A stretch of DNA of 64,000 nucleotides, from the NCBI RefSeq assembly GCF_000208865.1, contig NC_018396.1, positions 5,016,514 through 5,080,513 of the forward strand, in the 5' to 3' direction. The DNA comes from Neospora caninum Liverpool. Lineage: Eukaryota; Apicomplexa; Conoidasida; Eucoccidiorida; Sarcocystidae. The notes beneath the pieces were generated by a model, which worked only from the letters and a program-made list of their open reading frames with translations, did not search any database and was not told the origin of the DNA. This document shows positions 11,007 to 24,500 of this stretch, one piece after another; the stretch's first letter is position 1, and every line of letters starts with the position of its first letter. Both the position numbers and the translations under genes were made by a program.

Positions 11007-12877
11007 CTTCGTGATGAGGAGCGCGATACACTTTTCCCGAAATCTTCACCGTGGAAAGGACCAGAGTCTCGAGCAGATCAGTTACTTGCCAATTCCTGAA
11101 AACGAGAAAAAGCCACCTCCGCTGCAAACACGCTGGGTCAGTCGAGGCCGCCGGCAATCGACACATGCACGGCAGAACCTAGAGCGATATTGCCTCGAAA
11201 GCTGCAGGCACCCCGGAAAACGCCCCGAAAACGACAAATCTAAAAAAGCCAGATTTGTGGACCTCTTACCACAAGCTGCTTGGCACGAACAACGGTTTTC
11301 CCCCCAGAAAAAGCTAGGTCTGCCTCCTGTGAAAAACTCACTTGTCCGGAACGAGCTGTGGGGATGCAGTCGCAAAATACGTCGAAAGGACGCGAAGCAA
11401 GAGCGGGAGGAGGAAGAGTGGAGTCTATGGGATTCGCAGCGGCTCAAAGCGCGGAGCAGGTTGGTTTGCGCTATCATCGCAGCTGAAATTTTTTTTGTGC
11501 TGAAGTGAGAAAAAGCCGGCTCACACTGGGCGCTCAGCGCATCAAATTGCGTCGACGCAGGAAGAGAGCTGCCACAGAAATCGGCCGCTGCATGCGCGGG
11601 GCACAATAGCGTGGAAAAAAGACAAAGGAGACGGCTGTACGGCGGCGAACTGGGACTATCTGCAGGTTAGCTCTTATCGAAACGTCTTTGTCATCGACTC
11701 CCCTTTTTCACCAAATCCGCTGCACTCCGTGTAATTCAAGGACCACCATAACCGACGATGCGCCAGCCGCATGTATATACACTCGCCCCAAAACATATAT
11801 ACAAAATGTATACAGCGGTTTACCTACAAAAACTTGGATTGTTTGTTGCTAAAATGCCGAGGACCGCTTGCTTGGCTGAAGAGGAGAGCGCCTAGCGCTC
11901 CGCGTGAGCTGTGTGCATTGATAAGGCGTGAACTTATGAACGAGGTCAAAAGAGGAAACATTGACAAAGCTGAGCGGCTCTTCGAGATGCCGGCGAGTAC
12001 GGACGCTCCAGGGGGATGCTCGTCCCCTTCACAAACAGACCTAGGGAAGTCGGCGGCTTCCTTGCCTGGAGGGGGCACGTCTTGGTGGATGGGTAGGCAG
12101 CCAAAGGCAGAATGTGTACACGTTTGGACCGATACGGCTGTGGCCAACAGCCTTACCTTGCAATACTTAAATAGCCAGAAACGTATTTGTATGCAGGTAT
12201 ATGCATATAAGTGCATCTGTTACGAACAGCATCTACAAGGCGCACGAGACAATATATCATTCCTCCTCTGTTGTACAGATTTCCAGTATTTGTGCTCGGG
12301 CCTGGGGTGGAGCCACAGCGGAAGTGCCTAGTTAAATTCCGTATTGTCAGGGTATCTGCTGCGTGCGCGTCCATCTTAGAGATGAAAAAGTGCCGTCGCA
12401 GACAAGGGTTGCAATTCGGTCTTCGATGCCCACGAAGGCATGCGACGGAACGCTGACTGTATTTCACTAGTCAGAGATAAACTTTCCTCCCACGCAGAAC
12501 TGAACCTTAACTTAGCAAGGCCGCTCTTTCGCTCACGTGGCAGTGCGCGCGTTTCTTCTCTCTGCAGTTTGTTCTGCAAGAGGCGCAGAAACCGAGAAGT
12601 CGGAGCGACGCGTTGCCAGATCGAGTCACTCGCGAGAAAAATTGGTACATGCTAAAAAGAAGCGACAGCTAACAAGATCTGGTTATCCGAGTTGCTTTGG
12701 AACGACAAAGTCGGGTCATTTCATCAGTCCCGTATCTGAGGTTCTCGTAGCTCTTGAAGCTTGTGCAGCGATGCTTCTGTCCAAACACTAAATTTGTGGT
12801 CTTTTGCAATCTGCATAGTCTATCGTATATCTGATTATCTCCCCTCCCGACCGAGGGTATTTGCGCCCAGGATGACA
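11007..12877. other. Intergenic between SNU13 and the ankyrin-repeat gene
   Basis: About 1.9 kb lies between two minus-strand genes and should hold the SNU13 promoter and the ankyrin gene 3' UTR. A plus-strand frame at 11771-12331 contains a helical-looking run (RRELMNEVKRGNIDKAERLF). The opposite strand is also open there, and I see no splice or start support, so it is left unassigned. Confidence 0.4.
11589..11596. promoter_or_regulatory. TGCATGCG element upstream of SNU13
   Basis: An octamer TGCATGCG lies about 585 bp upstream of the SNU13 start codon. It fits the [T/C]GCATGC[G/A] element described upstream of Toxoplasma ribosomal-protein genes, and GCATGC cores are typical ApiAP2 targets. 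The motif also occurs elsewhere in the window, including inside coding sequence, so function here is inferred from position only. Confidence 0.35.
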
Positions 12878-13373
12878 TCATTTTTTTATTGTCTTTGCTT
12901 TAGTGCCGCCCTTTTTCTTTGTGGTCTGAAAAGGTAAGAGAACACGATAGAGTACGAGCAGCAGACAGGACACGCAAGGCAAAAATACGCGAAAGAGATT
13001 TCGACAAAGACTGCAATTTTCAAATCAGTTGGAGAGTTGGAATATTTTCGTAAGACGCAGCGTGTTGTAAAAGGGATTCTAATGTGGCATTCACAATTTG
13101 TGAGGCAGGAGTTGACAAGCGACGACGTAGAATACCTTCTTCATTTTCTTCTCTTCTTCCAACCTCTTCATTTCTATGAGCAATGTCTCCAGTTTATTCA
13201 GGTTTCTGCTTCTGCAAGGAAACGACATGATGCCGAGGGAATGCAGACGCCGATGAAAGATCGTGACCGATTACATATATATATATATATATATACTTAA
13301 TTGCATATTGGCGTGTAGAAGAACGAACCTACATGCTTTCGTGCGTGACTAATGTCAAAGTATACATGTCTAC

Positions 13374-13408
<35 letters not shown>

Positions 13409-16400
13409 ACGGCGCTCAACCGTAAATTACTCACAACAAACCGCACACAAATCGCCTTTTGCGAGCCCAAAGAGCTCCAGGTTTTCTGTATATACGAACT
13501 TATTCCGAAGATGGATGTTCAGGTTTTCTGCCAGAGGACTTGCACTGACCGAAAACAAGGGGAGAATATCGAACGACTCATTGTGTCCAATGAGCTACAC
13601 AAGCTCCTGCTTCGCTCCCCGTTTTCGCGGCTTCACACTGTTCCACATGTGAAGTATCTCCGGATCGCGGAAAAAACAAACGGTTTGGCTGTACGCAATT
13701 CTGCTACTATGGTGAACAAAGCTCGCCCACAAGAACGCATTTCACCTGCCCTGCCTCCGCTTGTTAGACGAACAACATTGCCTATCCATGCCTATGGGAG
13801 ATCCAGTGTGCCACTCAGAACGGACATACCGCAAACACACACACCGTCCGCAGCGCGCAATGATCCCGCAGGCGCATGAGGGTTAACTCACTCAGCGATG
13901 AAGATGAGACTTGAGGAGACGCCAGATTCTTTCGCAGCAGCAATTTCTTCCTGCACCACAGAGCCGCAAATGATGGCAGCCAGCTATCCGAGAGACCGCC
14001 GTGGACGAGAACAAAAGTGTTCTGACTCACGCGGCGAACAGGGCACACAAGGGCAAGGCTAGGCTGTGCCCAACAACTCGGCTTTACAGCCCAACCCAAC
14101 CGATGGACATCCATCCTGAAAGACCGTATGGTGGCCTCGTGCCGATCGACCACAAAACTAGGGTGCACACATCATTTCTGGGAGGCTCATGGAATGCTCG
14201 GTGGATGAATATCTCCTATTTTTTCGTGACCTGGCGCCTAAATGCCAGTGCGCTGTGCCAAGTTGACCCAGAAATACAGAAGTTCCGGCCAGACATGCTC
14301 TGGATTTTGAGATTAGGGCGACTGCAAGTTCGCGGCTCCACAGTCCACGTGGTCGGTTGTGCAGCGTACGCGAAACTGCAAAACAACTTGCTCGAACGAC
14401 GCAGCGTCCTTCGCCCAATCCGGAAGTTGGGCCTTTGCTTCGCTTTTTAAGTCAAAAAGAGCTGGGACGGCACAGACGCTTTCAACGGCTTCCATCCGGC
14501 TCTGCAGTTTCCTGCGGTGGAACATACCCCCACGCAGACAGTAAGAAAGGCGCTGCGGCTGCCTTCTAATCAATCAGTGTTGGCTTCACGGAAACCTCCC
14601 GCACTGGGTAAACGTAGAATGCAGGTAGAAGAGCGCCACGATTCGGTGCAACGAGACGGGGGGTTTGTTCCGCCGAAACACATTTGCAACGATAACAGCA
14701 TAGCACGGACAGATATATGTCCGCACATGAGCCGTGACATACAATATGGACACGTTCATTTGCGTGTGGTGAACTTTTCAGATGTATGCGTAACTATATA
14801 AACACAGACGTAAACCTGCAGATGCAGGGGCACAAATGGACAGCAGCTTTGCCAGCCTTGCGCTCGAAATAGTTTTGAGTGCATTTGGAGACCGCTACTG
14901 CCACCGTCATTTTCGTTTCCGATGTCGGTCTTGCGGCCCGGATTAATGCACCCTTCTGCCATTTTTTAACATGCCTCAAACTGAAGTGAAGAAGTTGATC
15001 TTTGCAGATAGTTCTTACAAATAATCGACTGCACGTTGCTTTGATTCCACTGCACGAGCCAAAAGCGCAGTGTTTGCCCCACATTCTTCTGCTGCTTGAA
15101 TTGCATTCCCGAGTGCGCTGCAAATTAAAACAAGTACGGCGGGTTTCGCACATACAGCCTCATAGCGGGTACGGAGTACTTTCCAGCTGTTTCTCCTTTC
15201 CTCCACATGTTATTTTAGATCCCTCAAGACCTCTGCATCCTCTGGAGACAGAAAAATCCAAAAGCTTTAAGTTTGTATACGAGTCTGAGAAGTATGCATG
15301 GTCAGGCAGCCGGGAAAGATCGAAGGTGCCTGTTCCGCTCCGTTTTTTGGCACGTCAGTTGCAAGTGATCCTTGACGTTTGAGAATGAGGATCAGAAGGG
15401 AGACGGCATGACAGTGGGATGTTGGAGGAGTCTAGGTTGCGCACCTCACTTGGTTGTATGTCGTGCAGGTAAGGAAAAAAGATAACTTTACTACAGAACT
15501 TCGTTCCAAAGTAATTTCACCCCCTCATCTCATTTGAGTGCGTGCGAGCGTAAATCTCCAGGGAGGCATGCGTCGTGACGCGTGCTCGGAAGGGGACGAA
15601 CGAAAACGATAGGCTTGGCAAACCATTGTATAAGATCGGGAACAAGAAGAAATGAGGCTTTGCTATCTGTCTATATTACATGTCAACGTGAAGTAATAAA
15701 CAACACAATGGGCATTGCCAACTCACTTGATGAACGGGAGATTTGGAGTGAAGTTGTCGTATGACGGTTTGCGCACCAGACGGGTTATCTCCAATTCGGT
15801 TTCCACTTTCTTGAGCTTGATTCGAGCGGCAGTCAGGACTTTCTCATCGCATTCCTTGTCGGTGGCAACTTGTAACGCCGTGCTGAGGCGGTGGATAACT
15901 TCGAAGAAATCGTCATCTCCGGAAGGATCCTGGGAGCAAACGAACCGGCTTCCCGGTGTATAAATCACCTGATGGAACGTGTGCCTTTGGCTCGAAAGAA
16001 TACTTCGAGGAACATTTCACTACGCTCACAGTCCGCGGAGAGTGTGTATCGGATTTTATCAACGCCTTCTTAAGGAATCCCGGACATCGCCAGCGCAATC
16101 TGAAAGACTCTGCAACTCCTCCTCGAGACATAGGATACCACGAATCTGTTGTTCGTTGTAAGTTTAAAAATACAGACGACTGCATGCATAGATACTAATT
16201 CTGTGACCAGATCACAAGGTGGAGAGATGCGAAAGAAATCGGTTTTGGTCTTAAGGAAGGCGTTGACGGAAAAAACATGGCTTGTTCAAATCTTCGGTGA
16301 ACAGGCAAAGCGTGGTATTTTTCAGCGGCATCGCTCCAGCCCCATACAACATAGGAGGGTTTTCGCGGACGGGGGTCAAGCCAGGACTGTTTGGGAGGGG

Positions 16401-19400
16401 CATGGACTGAATCAACACCGACACTATTAACTTGAATGATTTAGTTGTTGCGGAAGATGCAGTTGGGGGTCGGAACTCTTTTCAGACTTTCGTGAGAAAG
16501 AAGGTAAGAACCTACAGGGAAATCCATCGCTTGTCGAAGGGCAATCTCTCCTTCCATCTTTGACTTGTGCTGGAGGATCCTTCGATGTAGTTTTGGGCAG
16601 ACTGGATGGTCTGCTGTGAACAGCAACACCTGAAAAAAGGATCATAAGGAATGGAATCCGTGTTCAAATGTTCGTTTACCGGCCAATATGCTATATATAA
16701 TCTCCTTCATGAACCGTGTTTAGGGTTTGTACGCAGCTTTCGTCTTTCCTAACGTGATACACGGTCGACAGATGACGGCCTCACAGTGTTAATCTCATCA
16801 AGCGACTCGCTGCCTAGAGCACGGCAGATACGAGCTTCTGCTTCTTGATTCAGGCGGACGGCTTCTTGGCACCTGCACGAAAAAACCGAAAACACGGACC
16901 GACAACCTTGTCTGTTCATCATCACACGACGTGGAAGAGGAGGGATATCTGAGAAACCTTTCTAAAGGCCAACATCACCTTGAAAGGACGCTGAACAGAT
17001 GTGAGATTGGCTTCGGTTTCTACCGTACTCGGGAAATGAATTTTCATTTTATCTGCAGTCCTGAGTACAGACGGATTCGTTATTTCCATAAAGCTATCGT
17101 CTGCCGGTCACTGGGCCGTAGTGCAGTAGCAGAAAAGCCGGCGGAAGGAGCTCACCATGTTACGGGTTTCTCTTTTTCTTCATCGTCAGCCGAATCAAAC
17201 ATCCAAAGCATTTTCACTGCTTTCTGAGAGAATCATGCAATTGCAGTAGAGCACCTTGATTTTGATTCAGCATCAAAACTCATGATCTCGCATACGAGCC
17301 TCGGTAACCACTATTTGTGTTTCCCCCTAAGGAGACATCTAGGCACAAGCTTGAGCAGATCAGCATTTCTGATGCCCACTCCAAGCAGAACCCTGGAGTC
17401 TAAGCAGTCAGTAAATCCTCAGAGGAGGGGTTCTTGGACTGAATAAACAAGCTTGTTGATCGGCATGGAAAGAACGCCCTGGTGAAGCTGAGTAGTGTGT
17501 TTCTGCGTTACCCGCCTGTGTACACAAGAATGCCGTTATGCGCTTTAAAAAATACCACAAATGCAGAGGTAAAATATCAAGAAGCACCCGAAAAAGATCA
17601 CGCAGTACGCGAAGGGACGTTTTCCTGTCCATCCCCGCGCTTACGTGTCTCCTGTCTGTGATGTTTTTTTTTTCCATGACCAACAATGCGGCTTCGCGAT
17701 GCGTATATATATATATATATATATACATACAGTTGCAGACACAGGCAAATGCAAGTATGCAGCGATCATGTTTGCCCAGTGTTGATTGACTAGCACGCAG
17801 ACGCATTCCGAGAGCCGGAATGGGCAATTTTCTGCAGTACACTCGAATGCGTACATGCATGGGCAGGCACAGTTTGTACTTGCATGCGTTTGCAGAACTC
17901 AAATGACTCACGGGTGCGAAGAAGCCTTCGGTAAAGGTGCACATGTGTGGCATCACTTTGTATGAGAAGAGCTCGCCTGTCGCCTGGCATTGCGTCACCT
18001 CCGCTGCTGCTTCCAAAATCATCTTGCTGCCTTCAGTCTGCAAATGGAACATTGATCTCGGTACTGTTCGCAGACCATCAAAGCAGTGCAGCGGTTGATT
18101 CTTCTCGAAACAGCATTTCTTGTTATTGATCCCTCTACGGCGTGTAGGGAGCTGAACAATCGCCCTGCCTGAAGCTGTAGAGACTTCTAGCTAACAAGGC
18201 AGAAAAAATGGAACTGTGTTCTCCCGGTAAAGTCCCGCACAACCTAGCGACCGTCGTGGGGGTGAAAGAGATCCTCCATTTGCACGCCCGTGATGTGGCA
18301 GTTTGACCTTTATGAACACGCATCGGTCTGCGATTGCATTCGTGTGAACCATGTAAGCGAACTACCTGTTCCAATGCAGGAGATACAGGTCATACGGGTT
18401 GTGTCTCATGCATCCACAAACTTCGATTTCTCCTGGTGCCCATGCTATACGCGGCCTCAATAACGTTCTGACCAATCGTGCGTCTGCCAGGCTACAGTCC
18501 AGGTTTTCTTAATGTCAGTCTCATGCGCCCTCTCCTCTCAGTTAAGCCTGCCGTTTTTGGGTTCAGCTGGTTCCTCTCTTGGCATGCCGGGTGCGCTTTT
18601 ATATTTCGCTTCAAGCTCCGCTTTGGATAGGTAACTTCACTCGTAGGATTGACACCGTTCAACATCTCCAGGAAGTAATTTCTCTTCCCTTCCTCGACTC
18701 ACGCTCGCAAGGGCTACAGCGGTACGACCTCGTCCATTTTTCTCTTTGACGTCGACACCCAAAGAAAGGATGGTTTTCACGGTTGCGACATCTCCACCGG
18801 CAGCAGCTGCAAAACGTTGGAAAATAAAAGAGTCCGAGTCGCACACGTTTCGGCGTCGTTAATTTTGGCATCTGCTGAGATGAACCCAAAGCAGTGAACG
18901 ACGCAACAAAAAGAGGGGGGACGCTGGGTGCTCACCACTCGGTAGGATCAGAGCAAGCTCGTCATTCAAACAAAAAAGTGCCGAGCAAAACTCAAGATGC
19001 CTGGAGTACTCCACGGAAAGCCGGAGCACATCTTGAATGAAAAGGCAACAGAAACATATGGGAATCTCAAATAAAACGCACTCTCACGGGCACTAGTTAG
19101 GTCCTGGTCACGAATTCGGTTTCCTCGGGTGCCCAAACTTAAACCTGAGGCCAGGAATGAAGCAGCCCCGATTTAACTGGGAAGTAGGCAAATCAGTGGC
19201 TTTCAGCAAGTCAGCCATTCCAACATCGGGATGCCAGAAACCATGAACAACAAGTTTGGCCGCATGACGACGAATTTTCCTGTAAGTCTACAAGCTGGCA
19301 CGGCGAGGGTCCCTCCCGTGTTGTAGGTGGGAGAGGCAGGCGTGGCCATCATAGAGATTTTCTGTTCTTTCATGCGGTAACAGACTGAAAGTAGACAGCA

Positions 19401-21565
19401 CGATATGACTTCACTTCTCGATTGCGTCAACCTTTCCGGCACCTCATGGTAAACGAACCTTGATGCAGGACGGTGTTTCCCAGGATATCTTTAACATGCG
19501 GAGAGAGACCGGCTTTGATGAGGAGCCAAACAATCCTCAAATGACCCTTAAAGGCAGCCCAATGCCTGGCAGGAGGCTTCAAAAGACAAGCCGAACATTC
19601 TACATTTCCTCACAACCCTGGACAATCTCACGTTTGATAGCAACACTTGCAACTCCTGCAAAAACGAGCTCTTCGCATGTTGCGCGGTTAACACCAACAA
19701 GACTCTCCCAGCAGAATAAGTATAAAAATAATCGAAAAAAACTGCTGCGAAGCGCCTCAGTCTGGTTCGCCAAACGGACTCCCTCGCTTTGTAGACAGTG
19801 TATATGTTGCGGCGTCTCTTTTGCTACGAACGAACACGATACACGCTCGCGACTCCTTAGTAACATTAGTGTTTCAAGCTTGGCATGCCTCGCTACTGTC
19901 TTACTTGGCTCGACCATCATACATGAGTAGTCTAAGTCATACGCGGGCGATATCAGAGAAAACGAGTCTAAGAACACTGAAAACTGATCTTCTCCTTCAC
20001 GCCTCGTGTTGGCTACATCTCTTACGAAACGATAAGTTTCCCCAAGACTGCTATTTGAATGGGGGACTCGCGGTGGATCATCGATAGAATGTCGTACAAC
20101 AGCAGCTTCTATCTCATCTCCATTTTGCCCTGGACATCATGTGACTTCTCAGACATGTTCGCAGGATTGCGTGCTTTCTCGAGCCTTTCGAAATACCGAG
20201 GTGTCTCTGCCAAGGACACTTGTGACGCAAATTAATGTTTCGCACGGACCACTTACAGAGGCGTGTATCTCTTCGGTTTGCAGGTGGGAACAGCCGATTC
20301 GCGTGGGCGGATTCGACTATCTGAAGGATTCTCGACTGGTGCCTCCTGCTGCACTCGACAGGATCACTCCAGATCAGGGCGTAAAGGATTATTATATAAT
20401 TAGGTCCCGACGTCGCACCGCAGACTCACGTGCCAGCTCTGCAGAAGCTCACTGCTCGCGGTATGTCCTAGTCCACGATCTCAGACCTCTACACATGCGC
20501 CTACATTTTGATGTAGCGATAGGCAGAAAAGGCGAGGAGAGAGCCCAGGAACTGGCGGATGCATCCATATGCGTTCACTGGAGTAGTCATGTACATGAAT
20601 GCAACGGGGTAGTCTCCAAAGAATGCCGCATTTGGATACACGTAAATGTTAGTTTCTACATATATATATATATATATATATATATACGCAAGGTTATCAG
20701 TGAGTCCCTGGCATGGACGCCTCCGTTAGGGCGCAAAGCAGGAGGGCTGTGTCAACTGAAATTTACCTTCTGCGGCGCCTCAACTACAGCAGGACCGTGA
20801 AGTGGGCTCAAATACATGTCAGCCGCTCCTTCCGCGAGCAGCTTTCTGACAAGCACCAGATTTCCGTTGGTGGAAGCCCATTGCAGCGGCGTCCACTGCT
20901 TTTCATCCTTCACAGACAAAGCAGAGCGACAAGTTGGCCTGTTCATCGTACCTTTTGAAGGAGTCTCCTATAACGCCTCTCAGAGACAAGCCCGTGGACC
21001 CTGCGTGTGACGCGTTAGGGCCGCCTTGTTAGACTGCTGTATCAGACCGTTGGCGAAATCATCCCCCTCTCCGGAAGTGTAGTGTTCACAAATATGTACA
21101 AACATATATATACATATATATACAGAGAGGGAGAGAGCTGCAAAAGACATACATGCAAATAGGAACACCTGCAAATGCATACATGCCTACTTGTACCAGA
21201 TACACACCAACCCGCGTGTAGGACCCAGTTGCCCTTAGAAAAGAAATGTGGACTGCGCTTGCGCGGCAGAAGGGAAGCAGACGGCTGCGTTTCGCGTAAA
21301 TCATTCTGATAAGGTCGTTGCTGCTTCACTTCTGGCAATAGTTCGCCTAAAGGTGTGACTCCACGTCGCGGGGGTGGCAGCGGATCTACTGATTTACCTC
21401 ATAGTAACAGTCTGCTCCATCATCAAGCAGACGAATAGCCGTTTCAGTGTCATTCAGTGAACACGCCTCCAATAGCCGCTTATTTTTTAGAGCTTGACGA
21501 TCCTCATTGGATAGCAGCTCCTCACTCGAGCCCGACGGCTCAATAGGTCTTATGAATTCCTCCAT
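12878..21565 (-). CDS. Ankyrin-repeat protein with helical C-terminal half and lysine-rich tail (14 exons)
   Basis: Exons on the minus strand: 21565-21398, 20907-20767, 19576-19459, 18806-18703, 18037-17912, 17223-17156, 16872-16785, 16629-16516, 15929-15727, 15117-15019, 14511-14370, 13983-13892, 13211-13136 and 12925-12878. All phases join, giving 528 residues. Residues ~28-190 are ankyrin repeats, seen across splice junctions as DDGADCYYE|DEKQWTPLQWA, RHWAAFKGHLRIVWLLIKAG and NTVLHQ|AAAGGDVATVKTIL. Residues ~220-490 are helical, with two or three related motifs of the type ALGNAIQAAEECGANTALL and VVQEEIAAAKESGVSSSLI. The end is coiled-coil (KLETLLIEMKRLEEEKK) followed by a Lys-rich tail. 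Ankyrin arrays bind protein partners; the partner and compartment are unknown. No signal peptide or TM segment. Exons 8 and 11 have less usual donors (GTAGGT, GTACGC), so those junctions are the weakest. Confidence 0.75.
13275..13295. repeat. TA microsatellite in ankyrin-gene intron 12
   Basis: A pure alternating TA run of about 21 nt inside the intron between exons 12 and 13 (13891-13212). Confidence 0.9.
13377..13404. repeat. Second TA microsatellite in ankyrin-gene intron 12
   Basis: A pure alternating AT run of 28 nt, 80 nt from the previous tract and in the same intron. Confidence 0.9.
17704..17725. repeat. TA microsatellite in ankyrin-gene intron 5
   Basis: A pure TA run of about 22 nt in the intron between exons 5 and 6 (17911-17224). 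Confidence 0.9.
20660..20686. repeat. TA microsatellite in ankyrin-gene intron 2
   Basis: A pure alternating run of about 27 nt in the intron between exons 2 and 3 (20766-19577). Confidence 0.9.
21104..21123. repeat. Interrupted TA tract in ankyrin-gene intron 1
   Basis: Two short TA runs separated by one C, in the intron between exons 1 and 2 (21397-20908). Confidence 0.85.
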
Positions 21566-24500
21566 TTGTATGATCCAGCCTCACAGCAGACGGCGGCTGT
21601 ACACCACGATTGTTCAATGAGTAATGCCTGACTGCACAGCCGTGGAAATCGACCGCCTTTCTGCTTGTCTTGTTAGTCGGTACTGTTTTGGACATTTTTG
21701 CCTAAAGTCATTTCTGCTGCGCTCTTTCAGCCAAGAACAGGTTTTGTGAATTGGGTTCGGATCCGGAACGAAAACCGCGATAGTGAGCCAGGCCCGTAGA
21801 GGAAACGAGACGCTCGCTGCCTCGACTTGCGCAGACGCTAGGGATGAGCCTTATAATGCAATAGGGAATGTCGAACAACGGAATGGACGGCTACCGCGGA
21901 GAAAGCGACTGATTCAGGCTCTTAAGCAGAAGGCAGGATGTTTTCCGACGGAGCCTTCAGAGAAATCAGTTTCTTTCAGCACTAATACGGCGCATTGAAA
22001 GCGAGACATGTGGGATGGTCAGTCTCATTGTATTTTCAGGTGCTTCTGTCCCTGACTAGCAGGCGGTTTGTGGTACCAAACATGGTGGTCACAGAAGAAT
22101 TGACGATACACATAGCGAGCGAAAACTCACACGCGCTTATTTGAGCAGTAGGTCAACGGGTGGTCCCAAACGTCGAGTGTGTGGCCCCGCAAAATAATTC
22201 CATTTCACTCCACACAGCCCCGACGCCGGGAGGCCTGGGATGTCTGCTGTACACAGGTAGTCCCGAGCACTATGTAATCTCACTGATTACCTAGCAAATA
22301 AAGAATAGTAAAGTAATCTACAGGGAGGCAATCCATGAAATCCATCTCCTCTTTTTGAGATTTACGAGGCAATTCTGCCCTCTGGGAATCTCCACATTTT
22401 GTGAAATAGAGATACATAACTGGAAAATGCTTATGGCTTTCCTGAAGAAGGCTTATGGCTTTCTTGAGAAAAGCCTCAGTATCTTGCCCCGTAACCACAC
22501 AGAAGTTTTTGCTGATACGAGGAGACGCACCCGATGTGAAATAACCTCATGTCGTATGATACTGAACTCCACACTTCTAGCTGCGGTCTTTGCCTGGAGA
22601 TTTTTGTTACATTCTGCAGAATTGTGGGCGTCAGGTATGCTAGATAGTTAGACTTGCGTTGGAGCACACTGTTTCATTCGACAGTTCACGCTCAATCTTG
22701 CCGTACACTTTTACCTTTCCGATCCCACCCGGGCGCCTTGTACATCAGGTAAAGTGTCTACCCCCTGAGGCAGCAGAGCAGCGACATTCGCTTTGTCGTG
22801 TCAGCGCCATTAACAGCAACAACACCCGGCTACGCGGATTGTGATCGACCATCTCACTGCATCCGCACCGGCGAATCAGAGTAAATGTGAGGCTATACCT
22901 GGCAACACGTTTCCCCCACCAAATCCTTTCTATACTTGCAAGTAGATGTGCGTACAGCATCATGCAACTTTGAGTTCGCAGCCTCGGCACGCACTATTGC
23001 AGCCCAGCCGGACAACTAGCAGTGTCGGTCTGTCGGCGATGGGCAAAGCCGAGTTCAGAGTAGACGGAACCAGTGGCTAAATGCCACCCACAACTAACCT
23101 ACTCAAATTGTTTCCAGAATTGGCGGCCAAGGTCCAAAACAGTATACGCAGAGGTAGTCTCTCGATTCTGAGATCTGCCTCCATGTGGCATCTACGTGCG
23201 CGTCAGTGACATCTCCAGTGCAGTGATAACCGTCAGCGGAGAAAAAGCAAACGAACGAAGCGTCGGTTTAGTAGCACGCTGGCAACGTGAAACGTCGAGG
23301 CGGTTACCACTTAAATACGTATGAGACACGAGCCCGCGAGGACGTTTCACGTGCCATTCAGGGTAAAGGAGACGTATTGGATAGGCATGTAGCGTCCCGC
23401 TGACTGCAGCGAAACATGTGCGAAGTTCGTATCACAACCCCTGAGCAAAATGCCTCTACAAGGAATAGCTCTCTACTGTGTCCCACCCTTGCTTATATGT
23501 GAGAGAAACAAACTGTTGGACGAATTATTGTCTGTCGTAAGCACTATGTCGCAAGAACTTAGCCGCTGCACCTTAAAGTTGCTCACGGTACCCGCTTCCT
23601 TGTGTCCGATTGTGTGCTCTCTGTTTCGGAGTCATTTTGGGATGCTGCACGTACGATGTGAAGTTCGAGTGCATTTATGAGCCAGCCAATGTCAAAGAAA
23701 AAGGACGGACTGACGTTTGGAGACTGACTCGGCTGGTTCTTATACGGCTGAGACGAAAGGGAGATTTTTAACGACACTCTCTTTGCGTAGTGCGAACCAT
23801 TCAGGCCTTGCATGCCCTTTTTCAGAGCGGACTTGGCGGCTGCATGCTGTCTTGAGCGCTGCTAGCGCGTGAACTTCCGCTCCTCAACAAGATCAACAAG
23901 CTTACTACTTTCAGATCCACAAGAAACCCCGTTTCACGTTCGAAATGTGTTTTTATGTTGAACAGACATTGGCGCCTTCAGGTTGAAAAGATTTTCGGCG
24001 TCGACATCGGGTTCCATGAATTTTTTTAGGAAAGGGCGCCCGCTCTCTCGCTATTATTCCCCGTCGAAACATTGACTTTGCCGGTGCTAGCGGTGGCGCA
24101 AGACTGGGAATTTTGTGTTTTCTTCCAGCGTATATCCCCCGCCAAATGTTCTCCGCTTGAGTTCGAGTAGAGTTAACTGGTCAAGGGATCCACTGTATTT
24201 TTTTTCCGTGGGCGCAGATTCGCGCACCGGCCACGCTACTGGATGTCTGCCATGCTCACCACCAGACAAGGATCGTTAGTCTCGATGCTTGTCCCCTAAA
24301 GCACGGAAAGCACGCCCAGTCAATGGGGCTGTAGAATGTGTAGCGGCTTTATCATTTGAAGCGTCGACGCCAGCACGTTAGTAGGGAACACCAAAAACAT
24401 GTTCCCTCTGCGGTGCGTCAGCGAGTCTCGCCACGCCGTCTGGCGACCTTGGACTTGATCGATCGGGTGTATCCTTTTGACTGACGGCAACACATTCTCT

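Noticed and set aside
16441..16515. Possible end of the ankyrin gene by read-through to a TAA at 16441
   Set aside because: A GTAGGT donor at 16515 joins in phase to a clear coding exon at 15929, and the chain continues in phase to a Lys-rich terminus at 12878.
17408..18052. Minus-strand frame of 214 codons
   Set aside because: Only its first part, 18037-17912, is an ankyrin-gene exon; the rest runs through the donor into an intron with a TA tract.
22280..22498. Minus-strand 72-codon frame with protein-like sequence
   Set aside because: Starts with GTG, overlaps the 22-bp tandem duplication, and has no splice partner.
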